NCBI RefSeq assembly: GCF_012328925.1
Contig: NZ_JAAXLS010000024.1
Location: 28,709-92,708, forward strand
Origin: Amycolatopsis acididurans
GTDB taxonomy: Bacteria; Actinomycetota; Actinomycetes; Mycobacteriales; Pseudonocardiaceae
Direction: 5' to 3'
DNA length: 64,000 nucleotides
This document shows positions 32,421-41,013 of this stretch, in pieces. A model generated the notes under the pieces. That model did no database searches, was not told the origin of the DNA, and was given only the letters and a program-made list of their open reading frames with translations. The translations under genes and the position numbers were made by a program. Each line of letters opens with the position of its first letter. The stretch's first letter is position 1.

Positions 32421-33194
32421 ATGGGCGTAGCGGTAAGGGTCATTCCCTGTCTGGATGTGGACGCGGGGCGCGTGGTGAAGGGCGTGAACTTCGCCGACCT
32501 GCGTGACGCGGGCGATCCGGTGGAGCTGGCCCGAATCTACGACGCGGAGGGCGCGGACGAGCTGACCTTCCTCGACGTCACGGCCTCCTCGGGCAACCGG
32601 GAGACGACGTTCGACGTGGTCCGCCGCACCGCCGAGCAGGTCTTCATCCCGCTCACCGTCGGCGGCGGCGTCCGCACCTGCGAGGACGTCGACAAGCTGC
32701 TGCGCGCCGGTGCCGACAAGGTGGGCATCAACACCGCCGCCATCGCGCGTCCCGAACTGCTGCACGAGGCCTCCCGCCGGTTCGGCTCGCAGTGCATCGT
32801 GCTGTCGGTGGACGCGCGCCGCGTGCCCGCGGGGCAGGAGCCGACGCCGTCCGGGTTCGAGGTGACCACCCACGGCGGCCGCCGCGGCACGGGTATCGAC
32901 GCCGTCGAATGGGCCCAGCGCGGCGAGGAGTACGGGGTCGGCGAGATCCTGCTGAACTCCATGGACGCCGACGGCACGAAGAGCGGCTTCGACCTCGAAC
33001 TGATCGAGATGACCCGGAAGGTCGTGCGGGTGCCGTTGATCGCCAGTGGCGGCGCGGGTGCCACCGAGCACTTCCTGCCCGCCGTGCGTGCCGGCGCCGA
33101 CGCGGTGCTGGCCGCCAGCGTGTTCCACTTCGGACAGTTGAAGATCGGTGAGGTCAAGAACGCGCTGCGGGCCGGGGGAGTCGAGGTCCGGTGA
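32421..33194 (+). CDS. hisF: Imidazole glycerol phosphate synthase cyclase subunit
   Basis: HisF uses ammonia from HisH to close the imidazole ring and release AICAR. A 257-residue (beta/alpha)8 barrel with RVIPCLDVDAGRVVKGVNF (catalytic Asp), LTFLDVTASS, LTVGGGVRTCEDVDKLLRAG, GADKVGINTAA, VLSVDARRV and PLIASGGAGATEHF. It heads the third his block and has its own leaderless promoter. The stop overlaps the next gene (GTGA). Confidence 0.97.
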   Translation: MGVAVRVIPCLDVDAGRVVKGVNFADLRDAGDPVELARIYDAEGADELTFLDVTASSGNRETTFDVVRRTAEQVFIPLTVGGGVRTCEDVDKLLRAGADKVGINTAAIARPELLHEASRRFGSQCIVLSVDARRVPAGQEPTPSGFEVTTHGGRRGTGIDAVEWAQRGEEYGVGEILLNSMDADGTKSGFDLELIEMTRKVVRVPLIASGGAGATEHFLPAVRAGADAVLAASVFHFGQLKIGEVKNALRAGGVEVR

Positions 33195-33562
33195 GGCAGG
33201 CCGCCGTCGAGGTGAAGGTGACGGTCTGGCTGCTGCTCGGGCTCGGTCTCGCCTATCTCGCGCTCGGCATCGTCATCGTGGCCACGTCCGAGGCGTCGCC
33301 GCGCACGGTGATCCTGCCCATCGCGAGCGTGATCCTCGGCGGGCTGGTCGCCGGCGGGCTGGCGCTGCGCATGCCCTCGTCCCGCTTCTTCGGGTTCGGG
33401 GTCGCCGCGCTGCTGGCGATCCTGCACGCGTTCCTGCTGCTGGGCAGCACGGTCATCTGGTTCAAGATCTTCTCCGGGCTGGTGGCCGCCGGGTACGTCT
33501 ACACGATCGTCCTGCTCAATTCCGGCCCGATGCGCCGCTATCTGTACGGAGCCACCGCATGA
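33191..33562 (+). CDS. Small four-helix membrane protein between hisF and hisI
   Basis: A 123-residue protein with four hydrophobic helices, starting VKVTVWLLLGLGLAYLALGI and ending with SGLVAAGYVYTIVLLNSG. It has no recognised domain. It overlaps hisF by 4 bp at its start and hisI by 4 bp at its end, so it is firmly embedded in the operon. A role in histidine synthesis is unproven. It parallels the 52-residue membrane gene after hisB. Confidence 0.75.
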   Translation: MRQAAVEVKVTVWLLLGLGLAYLALGIVIVATSEASPRTVILPIASVILGGLVAGGLALRMPSSRFFGFGVAALLAILHAFLLLGSTVIWFKIFSGLVAAGYVYTIVLLNSGPMRRYLYGATA

Positions 33563-33912
33563 GCCTGGATCCCGAACTGTCCGCGCGGCTCAAGCGCAAC
33601 GCCGACGGGCTGATCTGCGCGGTGGTGGTCGAGCACTCGACCTCCGACGTGCTGATGGTCGCGTGGATGAACGACGAGGCGCTCGAACGCACGCTGACCA
33701 CCCGGCGCGGCACCTACTATTCGCGCAGCCGCAAGGAGTTGTGGGTCAAGGGCGAGACGTCCGGGCACACGCAGCATGTGCGTGAGGTGCGCCTGGACTG
33801 CGACGCGGACACGGTGCTCGTGCGCGTCGACCAGACCGGCCCGGCGTGCCACACGGGCACGCATTCGTGCTTCGACACCGATGAGCGGCTGCTGCTCGCC
33901 GACGAGGGCTGA
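33559..33912 (+). CDS. hisI: Phosphoribosyl-AMP cyclohydrolase
   Basis: HisI opens the purine ring of PR-AMP, step three of histidine synthesis. The 117-residue protein carries the zinc and magnesium motifs: VLMVAWMNDEAL, TYYSRSRKELWVKGETSGHT, RLDCDADTVLVRVDQTGPAC and HTGTHSCF. It is the monofunctional form with no HisE domain; hisE is not in this window. The ATG overlaps the previous stop by 4 bp. Confidence 0.96.
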   Translation: MSLDPELSARLKRNADGLICAVVVEHSTSDVLMVAWMNDEALERTLTTRRGTYYSRSRKELWVKGETSGHTQHVREVRLDCDADTVLVRVDQTGPACHTGTHSCFDTDERLLLADEG

Positions 33913-34032
33913 ACGGGCCAAGTTCTCTCTTCTGGGTGAACTTCGGATCTCGTTGTCTGATTCGTTGCCAAGCGTTTCGTTCTTCGGAATTCTATGTCCC
34001 CACGGACGAATTCCCTGGAAAGGAGCGCGATC
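33913..34032. other. AT-richer intergenic segment after hisI
   Basis: This 120-bp stretch is visibly richer in T and A than anything nearby (for example TTCGTTCTTCGGAATTCTAT), as expected for a promoter region or for recently acquired DNA. It ends with AAAGGAG, the ribosome site of the following small gene. No clear hairpin terminator was seen. Confidence 0.35.
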
Positions 34033-34332
34033 ATGAGTGATACGAAAGTCTATTACGAACAACTGCGCGGTAGGGCGCGGCAGTTGGTGACCAGCCTCGA
34101 CGACACGATGACCGACCTGATGGCGGTGGAGATCGCGATCAACGAGGTTTCCAAGGCGGACATGGACAATCCCGGTGAGATGTCCACAACGGACACTGGT
34201 GACATCCGGCATCTGCTGGAGACCGCACAGTTCTCCATCCGCTCCGCGGAACGGATCGCGGTGGAGCATTCCAATGACGTCGAGCAGGCGATGAAGAGGC
34301 TCGGCCTGTGGACCGAGGACAAGTTCGACTGA
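34033..34332 (+). CDS. Hypothetical small acidic helical protein
   Basis: A 99-residue protein that I do not recognise: DTKVYYEQLRGRARQLVTSL, DDTMTDLMAVEIAINEVSKA, and DIRHLLETAQFSIRSAERIA. It is predicted to be all-helical and strongly acidic with no cysteine, signal peptide or membrane helix. A clear AAAGGAG precedes the ATG at 34033, so it is a translated gene with a leadered mRNA. Codons include more A/T-ending ones than neighbours (ACG AAA GTC TAT TAC GAA CAA). It is convergent with the TetR gene 9 bp away. Confidence 0.65.
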   Translation: MSDTKVYYEQLRGRARQLVTSLDDTMTDLMAVEIAINEVSKADMDNPGEMSTTDTGDIRHLLETAQFSIRSAERIAVEHSNDVEQAMKRLGLWTEDKFD

Positions 34333-34341
34333 ACGGCGGGG

Positions 34342-35046
34342 TCAATTCGAACGGGTGGAACCGATGTCGCCCGTGAGGTAACGCTGCAAGGTCGGCCCGA
34401 CCGCGGCCACGACGGTCTCCAGGTCGGCCGAGCCGAGGGGTTCGAACTTCGCGACGTAACGAGCCATGCCGACGCCGATGAGCTGGGACGCGCACAGCGT
34501 GGCCCGCAACTGGGGTTGATCAGCGTCGATCGAGGCCACCACGCGGCTGAGGACGTGCTCGATCAGGAAGTCTCGCAGGCCGATGGCAGCCTGGTCGTGG
34601 CTGGCCAGACTGCGCACCAGCGCGGGGAACACGCCGCCCGCGGTCGCGTCCCAGACGGTCACGAACCGGCGGACGATCCGCTCGCCGAGCGAGTCGCGGC
34701 TGCCCGCGAGCAGTTCGCCGACGAGCTGGCCGGGGTCGAAGGGCAGTTGCAGGACGGCCTGCGCGAACAGTGATTCCTTGCCGCCGAACCAGTGGTTGAC
34801 CATCGCCGCGTCCACCCCGGCCCGCGAGGCGATGGTCCGCACGGTGGCGCCTTCGTACCCCGATTCGGAGAACACCTCACGGGCGGCCGCCAGCAGGGCG
34901 TTGCGCGTGTCCTGTCCGGCGGGCCGCCGTCCTCGCTTGCGGGCCGGCGCGGGGGAGGGGGATTCAGCCGGAGTGTCCGGCGGCGGTGCGACCCCCACGG
35001 CCTTGGCCGGCTTGGCGGGGGTGTCGGGTTGTTCGGCGGTGCTCAC
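34342..35046 (-). CDS. TetR-family regulator with Pro-rich N-terminal tail
   Basis: A 234-residue TetR protein whose first 45 residues are a Pro/Ala-rich tail (AVGVAPPPDTPAESPSPAPA) ending in a basic KRGRRPAG patch. The helix-turn-helix follows: LLAAAREVFSESGYEGATVR, TIASRAGVDAAMVNHWFGGK, ESLFAQAV. It is a paralog of the TetR at 31802-32377. The GTG at 35046 has CATGAT ending 6 bases upstream (35053-35058). It is divergent from trpE, so control of trpE is possible but unproven. Confidence 0.88.
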   Translation of the reverse strand: MSTAEQPDTPAKPAKAVGVAPPPDTPAESPSPAPARKRGRRPAGQDTRNALLAAAREVFSESGYEGATVRTIASRAGVDAAMVNHWFGGKESLFAQAVLQLPFDPGQLVGELLAGSRDSLGERIVRRFVTVWDATAGGVFPALVRSLASHDQAAIGLRDFLIEHVLSRVVASIDADQPQLRATLCASQLIGVGMARYVAKFEPLGSADLETVVAAVGPTLQRYLTGDIGSTRSN

Positions 35047-35060
35047 CAATCCATCATGGC

Positions 35061-35089
35061 TTGTCAGGGCAAAAAATTCAACGCAGAAT
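35061..35089 (+). promoter_or_regulatory. Candidate promoter upstream of trpE
   Basis: TTGTCA (35061-35066) and CAGAAT (35084-35089) are separated by 17 bases, a reasonable primary-sigma promoter in the gap between tetR and trpE. Closer to the gene, CACAAT at 35129-35134 ends 7 bases before the ATG at 35142 and would give a leaderless message instead. Neither is proven. Confidence 0.4.
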
Positions 35090-35141
35090 GAATTAATGCC
35101 CGGTGCGGGTGGCCGTGGGCGTCAGCGGCACAATGGCTGCC

Positions 35142-36713
35142 ATGGTCACTGTCCACTCCGCGAATTCCGCGTCCGGCGGGCTCGGTTCCGCGAGCCCCGC
35201 CCGGGACGAATTCCGCGCGCTCGCCGAAGGGCGCCGGGTCATCCCGGTGGTCCGGCGGCTGCTCGCCGACGGGGAGACCCCGGTCGGTGTGTACCGCAAG
35301 CTCGCCGCGGACCGTCCCGGCACGTTCCTGTTCGAATCGGCGGAGAACGGACAGTCCTGGTCGCGATGGTCGTTCATCGGGGTGCGCAGTCCCGCCGCGC
35401 TGACTGTGCGCGACGGCAAGGCGGTGTGGGAGGGCACCCCGCCCGTCGGCCTGCCCACCGAGGGCAACCCGCTGCAGATCCTGCGTGAGACCGTCGCTGC
35501 GCTGCACACCGAGCCGCTGCCGGGGCTGCCGCCGCTGACCGGCGGCATGGTCGGCTACATCGGCTACGACTCGGTGCGCTGGCTGGAAAAGCTCCCGGAG
35601 CTGGCCGAGAAGGACCTCGACCTCCCCGAGTTGACCATGCTGCTCGCGACCGACCTCGCGGCCTTCGACCACCACGAGGGCACGGTCACGCTCATCGCGA
35701 ACGCGGTCAACTGGGACGACTCCCCGGAACGCGTCGACGCCGCCTACGACGACGCGGTGCGCCGCCTCGAGCACATGACCGAGCAGCTGCGCGCGTCCGC
35801 ACCCTCGACCACCGCGGTCTTCGAGCGCCCTGCGCCCGAGTTCACGCGGCACCGCGCCAAGGAGGACTACCACCGCGCCGTCGAGAAGGCCGTCGAGGCG
35901 ATCAAGGCCGGTGAAGCGTTCCAGGTCGTGCCCTCGCAACGGTTCGAGATGGCCACCCGGGCCGACGCGCTGGACATCTACCGCGTGCTGCGCACCTCCA
36001 ACCCGAGCCCGTACATGTACCTGCTGCGGCTGGAGGGCTTCGACATCGTCGGCTCCAGCCCGGAGGCGCTGGTGACGGTGCGCGACGGCCGGGCCACCAC
36101 GCACCCCATCGCGGGCACGCGCTGGCGCGGCGCGGATCCGGAGGAGGACGCGCAGCTGGCCAAGGACCTGCTGGCCGACGACAAGGAGCGCGCCGAGCAC
36201 CTCATGCTCGTCGACCTCGGCCGCAACGACCTCGGCAAGGTGTGCAAACCCGGCACCGTGCGGGTGGTCGACTTCTTCACCATCGAGCGCTACAGCCACG
36301 TGATGCACATCGTGTCCACCGTCACCGGCGAGCTGGCCGACGACCGGACGGCGTTCGACGCGGTCGCGGCCTGTTTCCCCGCGGGAACGCTCTCCGGTGC
36401 GCCGAAGGTGCGTGCGATGGAGCTGATCGAGGAGCTGGAACCGGTGCGGCGCGGCCTCTACGGCGGTGTCGTCGGCTACCTCGACTTCGCCGGCGACGCC
36501 GACACCGCGATCGCCATCCGCACCGCGCTGGTGCGGGAAGGGGTCGCCTACGTGCAGGCGGGCGGCGGCGTCGTCGCCGACTCCGTGCCCGACTACGAGG
36601 ACAACGAATCGCTGAACAAGGCGCGCACCGTGCTCTCCGCGGTCGCCGCCGCGCAGACGATGGCGCCCGCGCGCGCCCTGGATCCCACCGATGACATCGC
36701 CAGCGTCCAGTAA
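35142..36713 (+). CDS. trpE: Anthranilate synthase component I
   Basis: TrpE makes anthranilate from chorismate with ammonia from TrpG, whose gene is not here. About 523 residues with the N-terminal feedback-binding region containing FLFESAENG, and the chorismate domain: VVPSQRFEMATRADALDIYR, NPSPYMYLLRLEGFDIVGSS, PEALVTVRDGRATTHPIAGT, DLGRNDLGKVCKPGTVRV and PAGTLSGAPKVRAMELIEEL. ATGs at 35133 and 35142 are both possible and neither has a ribosome site; I use 35142 because CACAAT ends 7 bases before it. Its 3' end overlaps the next gene by 23 bp. Confidence 0.95.
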   Translation: MVTVHSANSASGGLGSASPARDEFRALAEGRRVIPVVRRLLADGETPVGVYRKLAADRPGTFLFESAENGQSWSRWSFIGVRSPAALTVRDGKAVWEGTPPVGLPTEGNPLQILRETVAALHTEPLPGLPPLTGGMVGYIGYDSVRWLEKLPELAEKDLDLPELTMLLATDLAAFDHHEGTVTLIANAVNWDDSPERVDAAYDDAVRRLEHMTEQLRASAPSTTAVFERPAPEFTRHRAKEDYHRAVEKAVEAIKAGEAFQVVPSQRFEMATRADALDIYRVLRTSNPSPYMYLLRLEGFDIVGSSPEALVTVRDGRATTHPIAGTRWRGADPEEDAQLAKDLLADDKERAEHLMLVDLGRNDLGKVCKPGTVRVVDFFTIERYSHVMHIVSTVTGELADDRTAFDAVAACFPAGTLSGAPKVRAMELIEELEPVRRGLYGGVVGYLDFAGDADTAIAIRTALVREGVAYVQAGGGVVADSVPDYEDNESLNKARTVLSAVAAAQTMAPARALDPTDDIASVQ

Positions 36714-37239
36714 GCGTCCTTTGTGGACAGTCGTCGCCGTGCTGTTGCTCGGCGCGGCGGCGCTGTGGGGCGCCTCACGCTTCGTATGGTTCGCCGAACT
36801 GACCGACGGCGGCGTCCGCGGCATGATCCTGCAGACCCAGACCGGGGCGCAGCGTTCGGCGGCGCTGCTGCCCCTGGCCGTGCTCGCGGTGGCCGGGGTC
36901 GCCGGCATGGTCGCCACCGGCGGCTGGGCACGCAGAGTGCTCGGCATCGTCATGTCCGTCGCCGGACTGGCGGCGTGCTGGGTCGCGATCGACGGCGTCC
37001 GGTTCAGTGGTTTTCCCGCCGGCGCACCGGTATGGCAGATCTTCACCGGCCGCGGTCTCGCGCTGCTCGGCGGAATTCTGGTGGTGCTCGGCGGGTTGAT
37101 CGCCATCAAACACGCTTCCGCGATGCCGCGACTGGGCGCACGCTATGCAGCACCCAGCGTGAAGAAGACCGCGCGGGACCCGGACACCGAGCTGTGGGAG
37201 GCGCTCTCCGAAGGCGAAGATCCAACGAGGGACTCGTAA
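36691..37239 (+). CDS. Trp-operon-associated membrane protein (TIGR02234 type)
   Basis: A 182-residue protein with four membrane helices, including LWTVVAVLLLGAAALWGASR at the start and GRGLALLGGILVVLGGLIAI near the end, then a hydrophilic tail ending DTELWEALSEGEDPT. The position between trpE and trpC and the tail pattern match the actinobacterial Trp-associated family (Rv1610 in M. tuberculosis). The extracytoplasmic loop has RFVWFAE. Function unknown; a link to tryptophan or aromatic metabolism is inferred from conservation. It overlaps the trpE end. Confidence 0.85.
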   Translation: MTSPASSKRPLWTVVAVLLLGAAALWGASRFVWFAELTDGGVRGMILQTQTGAQRSAALLPLAVLAVAGVAGMVATGGWARRVLGIVMSVAGLAACWVAIDGVRFSGFPAGAPVWQIFTGRGLALLGGILVVLGGLIAIKHASAMPRLGARYAAPSVKKTARDPDTELWEALSEGEDPTRDS

Positions 37240-37336
37240 CGACGGCTTTTCGTGGCAACCGTCCCATGTTCGACCCGGGACCGAGGCGTGGCACCGGGCG
37301 AGTTAGCATCTTTTCTGCGGGAAGGGGAAGGTGTTT
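37240..37336. other. Gap before the trpC leader ORF
   Basis: A 97-bp gap, longer than the other gaps in the trp cluster. It ends with GGGAAGGGGAAG, a purine-rich ribosome site for the short ORF that follows. No attenuator hairpin or run of T was seen. Confidence 0.3.
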
Positions 37337-37393
37337 GTGAGCCAGCTTTCGAGTGAAATCTTGGGTGATTCCGGAAACGGGGGCACCTGGTGA
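37337..37393 (+). CDS. Short upstream ORF ending in Trp, overlapping trpC
   Basis: An 18-codon frame, MSQLSSEILGDSGNGGTW, starts at GTG 37337 with AAGGGG about 9 bases upstream and stops with TGA at 37391-37393. The last sense codon is TGG and the stop overlaps the trpC GTG by 4 bp (GTGA), the same geometry as the real couplings in this operon. It could couple trpC translation to ribosome passage over a Trp codon, or be a chance frame. There is only one Trp codon and no clear attenuator. Confidence 0.4.
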   Translation: MSQLSSEILGDSGNGGTW

Positions 37394-38195
37394 GCGTTCT
37401 CGAAGAAATCGTCGCCGGTGTCCGCGCCGACCTCGCCGAGCGCGAGAAGGCGCTGCCGTTCGACGAGCTCAAGCGTCTTGCCGCCAAGGCGCCCGCGCCG
37501 CGGGATGCCGCCGGCGCGCTTCGTGAGTCTTCGATCGGGGTTATCGCCGAGGTCAAGCGGCGCAGCCCGTCCAAGGGTGAGCTGGCCGAGATCGCCGATC
37601 CGGCCGCGCTGGCCAAGGACTACGAGGAAGCCGGCGCGCGCGTCATCAGCGTGCTGACCGAGCAGCGCCGCTTCGGCGGTTCGCTCGCCGACCTCGACGC
37701 CGTCCGCGCGGTGGTGGACGTTCCCCTGCTGCGCAAGGACTTCGTCGTCAGCCCGTACCAGGTGCACGAGGCCCGTGCGCACGGTGCCGACATGGTGCTG
37801 CTGATCGTCGCCGCGCTGGAGCAGAACGCGCTCGTCGCGCTGCTGGACCGCGTCGAGTCGCTCGGCATGGCCGCACTGGTCGAGGTGCACAACGCCGAGG
37901 AGGCCGACCGCGCGCTGGAGGCCGGCGCCCAGGTGATCGGCATCAACGCCCGCAACCTGCACACACTCGAAGTGGACCGCGACGTGTTCGGCAGGCTGGC
38001 CCCCGGGCTGCCGTTCGACGTGACGAAGGTCGCCGAGTCCGGCGTCCGCGGCCCCGGCGACCTGATGGCCTACGCCGGGCACGGCGCGGACGCCGTGCTG
38101 GTCGGCGAGGGACTCGTCGCGTCGGGCGACCCGAAGGGCTCGCTGATCAAGCTCGTCACCGCCGGTTCGCACCCCGCATGCCCGAGGCCCAGCCG

Positions 38196-38199
<4 letters not shown>
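37390..38199 (+). CDS. trpC: Indole-3-glycerol-phosphate synthase
   Basis: Closes the indole ring from carboxyphenylamino-deoxyribulose phosphate. A 269-residue (beta/alpha)8 barrel with SVLEEIVAGVRADLAEREKA, the catalytic Glu and Lys in GVIAEVKRRSPSKGELA, ISVLTEQRRFGGSL, PLLRKDFVVSPYQVHEARAH (Lys), VIGINARNLHTLEVD and VAESGVRGPGDL. It is monofunctional with no TrpF fusion, fitting use of PriA. The GTG start overlaps the short upstream ORF. The 3' end overlaps trpB. Confidence 0.97.
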
Positions 38200-39409
<1,210 letters not shown>

Positions 39410-39413
<4 letters not shown>

Positions 39414-40186
39414 GCCTCGCTTCGCTTTTCGAGCAGACCCGTGACGGGGGCCGGGGTGCGCTGGTCGGCTACCTGCCCGCCGGATACCCGACGGTCGAGG
39501 AGTCCAAGGCGCTGATCGGCGCGATGGTCGACAGTGGCGCGGATCTGGTCGAGGTCGGCGTGCCGTACTCGGACCCGGTCATGGACGGGCCGACCATCCA
39601 GCTGGCGGCCGGCCAGGCGCTGAAGAACGGATTCCGGCTCAAGCACCTGTTCGAGGTCGTGGAGTCGGTGTCGGCGCGCGGTGGGCGTGCGGTGGTGATG
39701 ACGTACTGGAACCCGGTGCGCCGCTACGGGGTGGACGCGTTCGCGCGGGACCTGGCCGCGGCGGGCGGGCTCGGCATGATCACGCCGGATTTGATCCCGG
39801 ACGAGGCCGGCGAGTGGATGGCCGCGTCGGAGCAGCACGGGCTGGACCGGACCTTCCTGGTGGCGCCCTCGTCCTCGGAGGAGCGGCTGGCGCTGACCAC
39901 GCGGGCGTCGTCGGGTTTCGTGTACGCGACGGCGGTCATGGGCGTCACCGGTGCGCGCGAGCAGGTCGGCTCGGGCGCGGCGGAGCTGGTGCGGCGCGTC
40001 AAGGCGCACACGGACCTGCCGGTCGGTGTCGGGCTGGGCGTGAAGTCCCGCGAGCAGGCGGCGGAGGTCGCCTCGTTCGCCGACGCGGTGATCGTCGGCT
40101 CGGCACTGGTGACCGCGGCGGGCGAAGGCCCTGCGTGCGTGCGTGCCCTGACGGAGGAACTCGCCGAGGGCGTGCGCGCGGCCTGA
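39410..40186 (+). CDS. trpA: Tryptophan synthase alpha chain
   Basis: Splits indole-3-glycerol phosphate to indole for TrpB. A 258-residue barrel: ALVGYLPAGYPTVEESKALI, the catalytic Glu and Asp in VEVGVPYSDPVMDGPTIQLA, VVMTYWNPVRRYGVDAF, GMITPDLIPDEAG, FVYATAVMGVTGAR and VGVGLGVKSREQAAEV. The GTG start overlaps the trpB stop by 4 bp (GTGA). It is the last clear gene of the trp operon. Confidence 0.97.
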
Positions 40187-40218
40187 CGCGCGGCACTTGC
40201 CGTTGGCGGTGAACTACC

Positions 40219-40779
40219 GTGGCCGCACTGCCTGACGTCGAGCCCGACTGCATCGTGCCGCGGCACCAGGGCGAGTGGACCGTTGAAGAGGTCCTCGACC
40301 TGCCGGAGGACAAGGGCAACCGGGTCGAGCTGGTCGACGGATCGCTCCTGGTGAGCCCGGCGCCGACCACGAGGCACCAGCACATCCTGTAAGCACTTCA
40401 GCGTGGCCTGTGGGACGCGGGTGGTCCGGATGTCGAGCTGTGCCCGGGATCAATGTCCGCCTGACCGAGCGCCGGTTACTCATCCCGGATCTCGTCGTCG
40501 TGACGTGCCCAGGTGAGGATCTCGTCTACGTTTCGGCGGCAGATGTCCTGCTCGCTGTCGAGATCGAGTCCCCGTCGAGCAAGATCACGGACCGGTTGCT
40601 CAAGCGGCAGCTCTACGCCGAGGCGAACGTCCCGTACTACCTTCTGGTGAGTCCGGCGGCGCCGGTCGAGGCGACGCAGCTGGAGCTGACCGACGGCGAA
40701 TACCGCGATCACCCGCAGCGAAGCCGGAAAACTCACCTTCGCCCGTCCCTTCGCGGCGACCGTCGACCTCGCCTGCTGA
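40219..40779 (+). pseudogene. Decayed Uma2-family (DUF820, restriction-endonuclease-like) gene
   Basis: Read across three frames, this is a near full-length Uma2 protein of about 187 codons: WTVEEVLDLPEDKGNRVELV, then DGSLLVSPAPTTRHQHIL, an in-frame TAA at 40390-40392, ALQRGLWDAGGPDVEL, a frameshift at about 40437-40441 consistent with one lost base, INVRLTERRLLIPDLVVV, IESPSSKITDRLLKRQLYAE, NVPYYLLVSP, a second shift near 40705-40716, and SEAGKLTFARPFAATVDLAC to a TGA. One nonsense mutation and two frameshifts make it inactive. The family has a PD-(D/E)XK-like fold of unclear role. Confidence 0.8.
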
Positions 40780-40809
40780 GCGGGAAAAGCCCGTGAAAGG
40801 CTGGCCTCC

Positions 40810-40977
40810 ATGGCCAAGCCTTCACCCCTGCAAGTACGCAACATCATCATCGCCGTGGCGTCGGCCGCCGTGGCGTTGTGGAACGGTTTCCGGGGCGGGC
40901 CGTGGTGGCTGACCGCGATTTTCGGGGTCGGTTGCGTGCTCGCGGCGGCCTCCGCGGTGCTCAACGAGCGGCCTTGA
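40810..40977 (+). CDS. Small two-helix membrane protein
   Basis: A 55-residue protein, starting MAKPSPLQVRNIIIAVASAA and ending with GVGCVLAAASAVLNERP, with two hydrophobic helices and a Gly/Trp-rich turn (NGFRGGPWW). The ATG at 40810 has AAAGG upstream. No recognised domain. It lies between the Uma2 remnant and lgt. Confidence 0.6.
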   Translation: MAKPSPLQVRNIIIAVASAAVALWNGFRGGPWWLTAIFGVGCVLAAASAVLNERP

Positions 40978-41001
40978 CGCCACCGCCACCGGCGCACACG
41001 T

Positions 41002-41007
41002 TACGGT
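41002..41007 (+). promoter_or_regulatory. -10 element TACGGT for leaderless lgt
   Basis: TACGGT ends 6 bases before the lgt GTG, in the short gap after the small membrane gene, with no ribosome site. Confidence 0.45.
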
Positions 41008-41013
41008 GACCGC

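Noticed and set aside
40410..40796. An independent 128-residue gene in the Uma2 region.
   Set aside because: Its homology begins mid-domain and the missing N- and C-terminal parts are present in other frames, so it is a piece of the broken gene.
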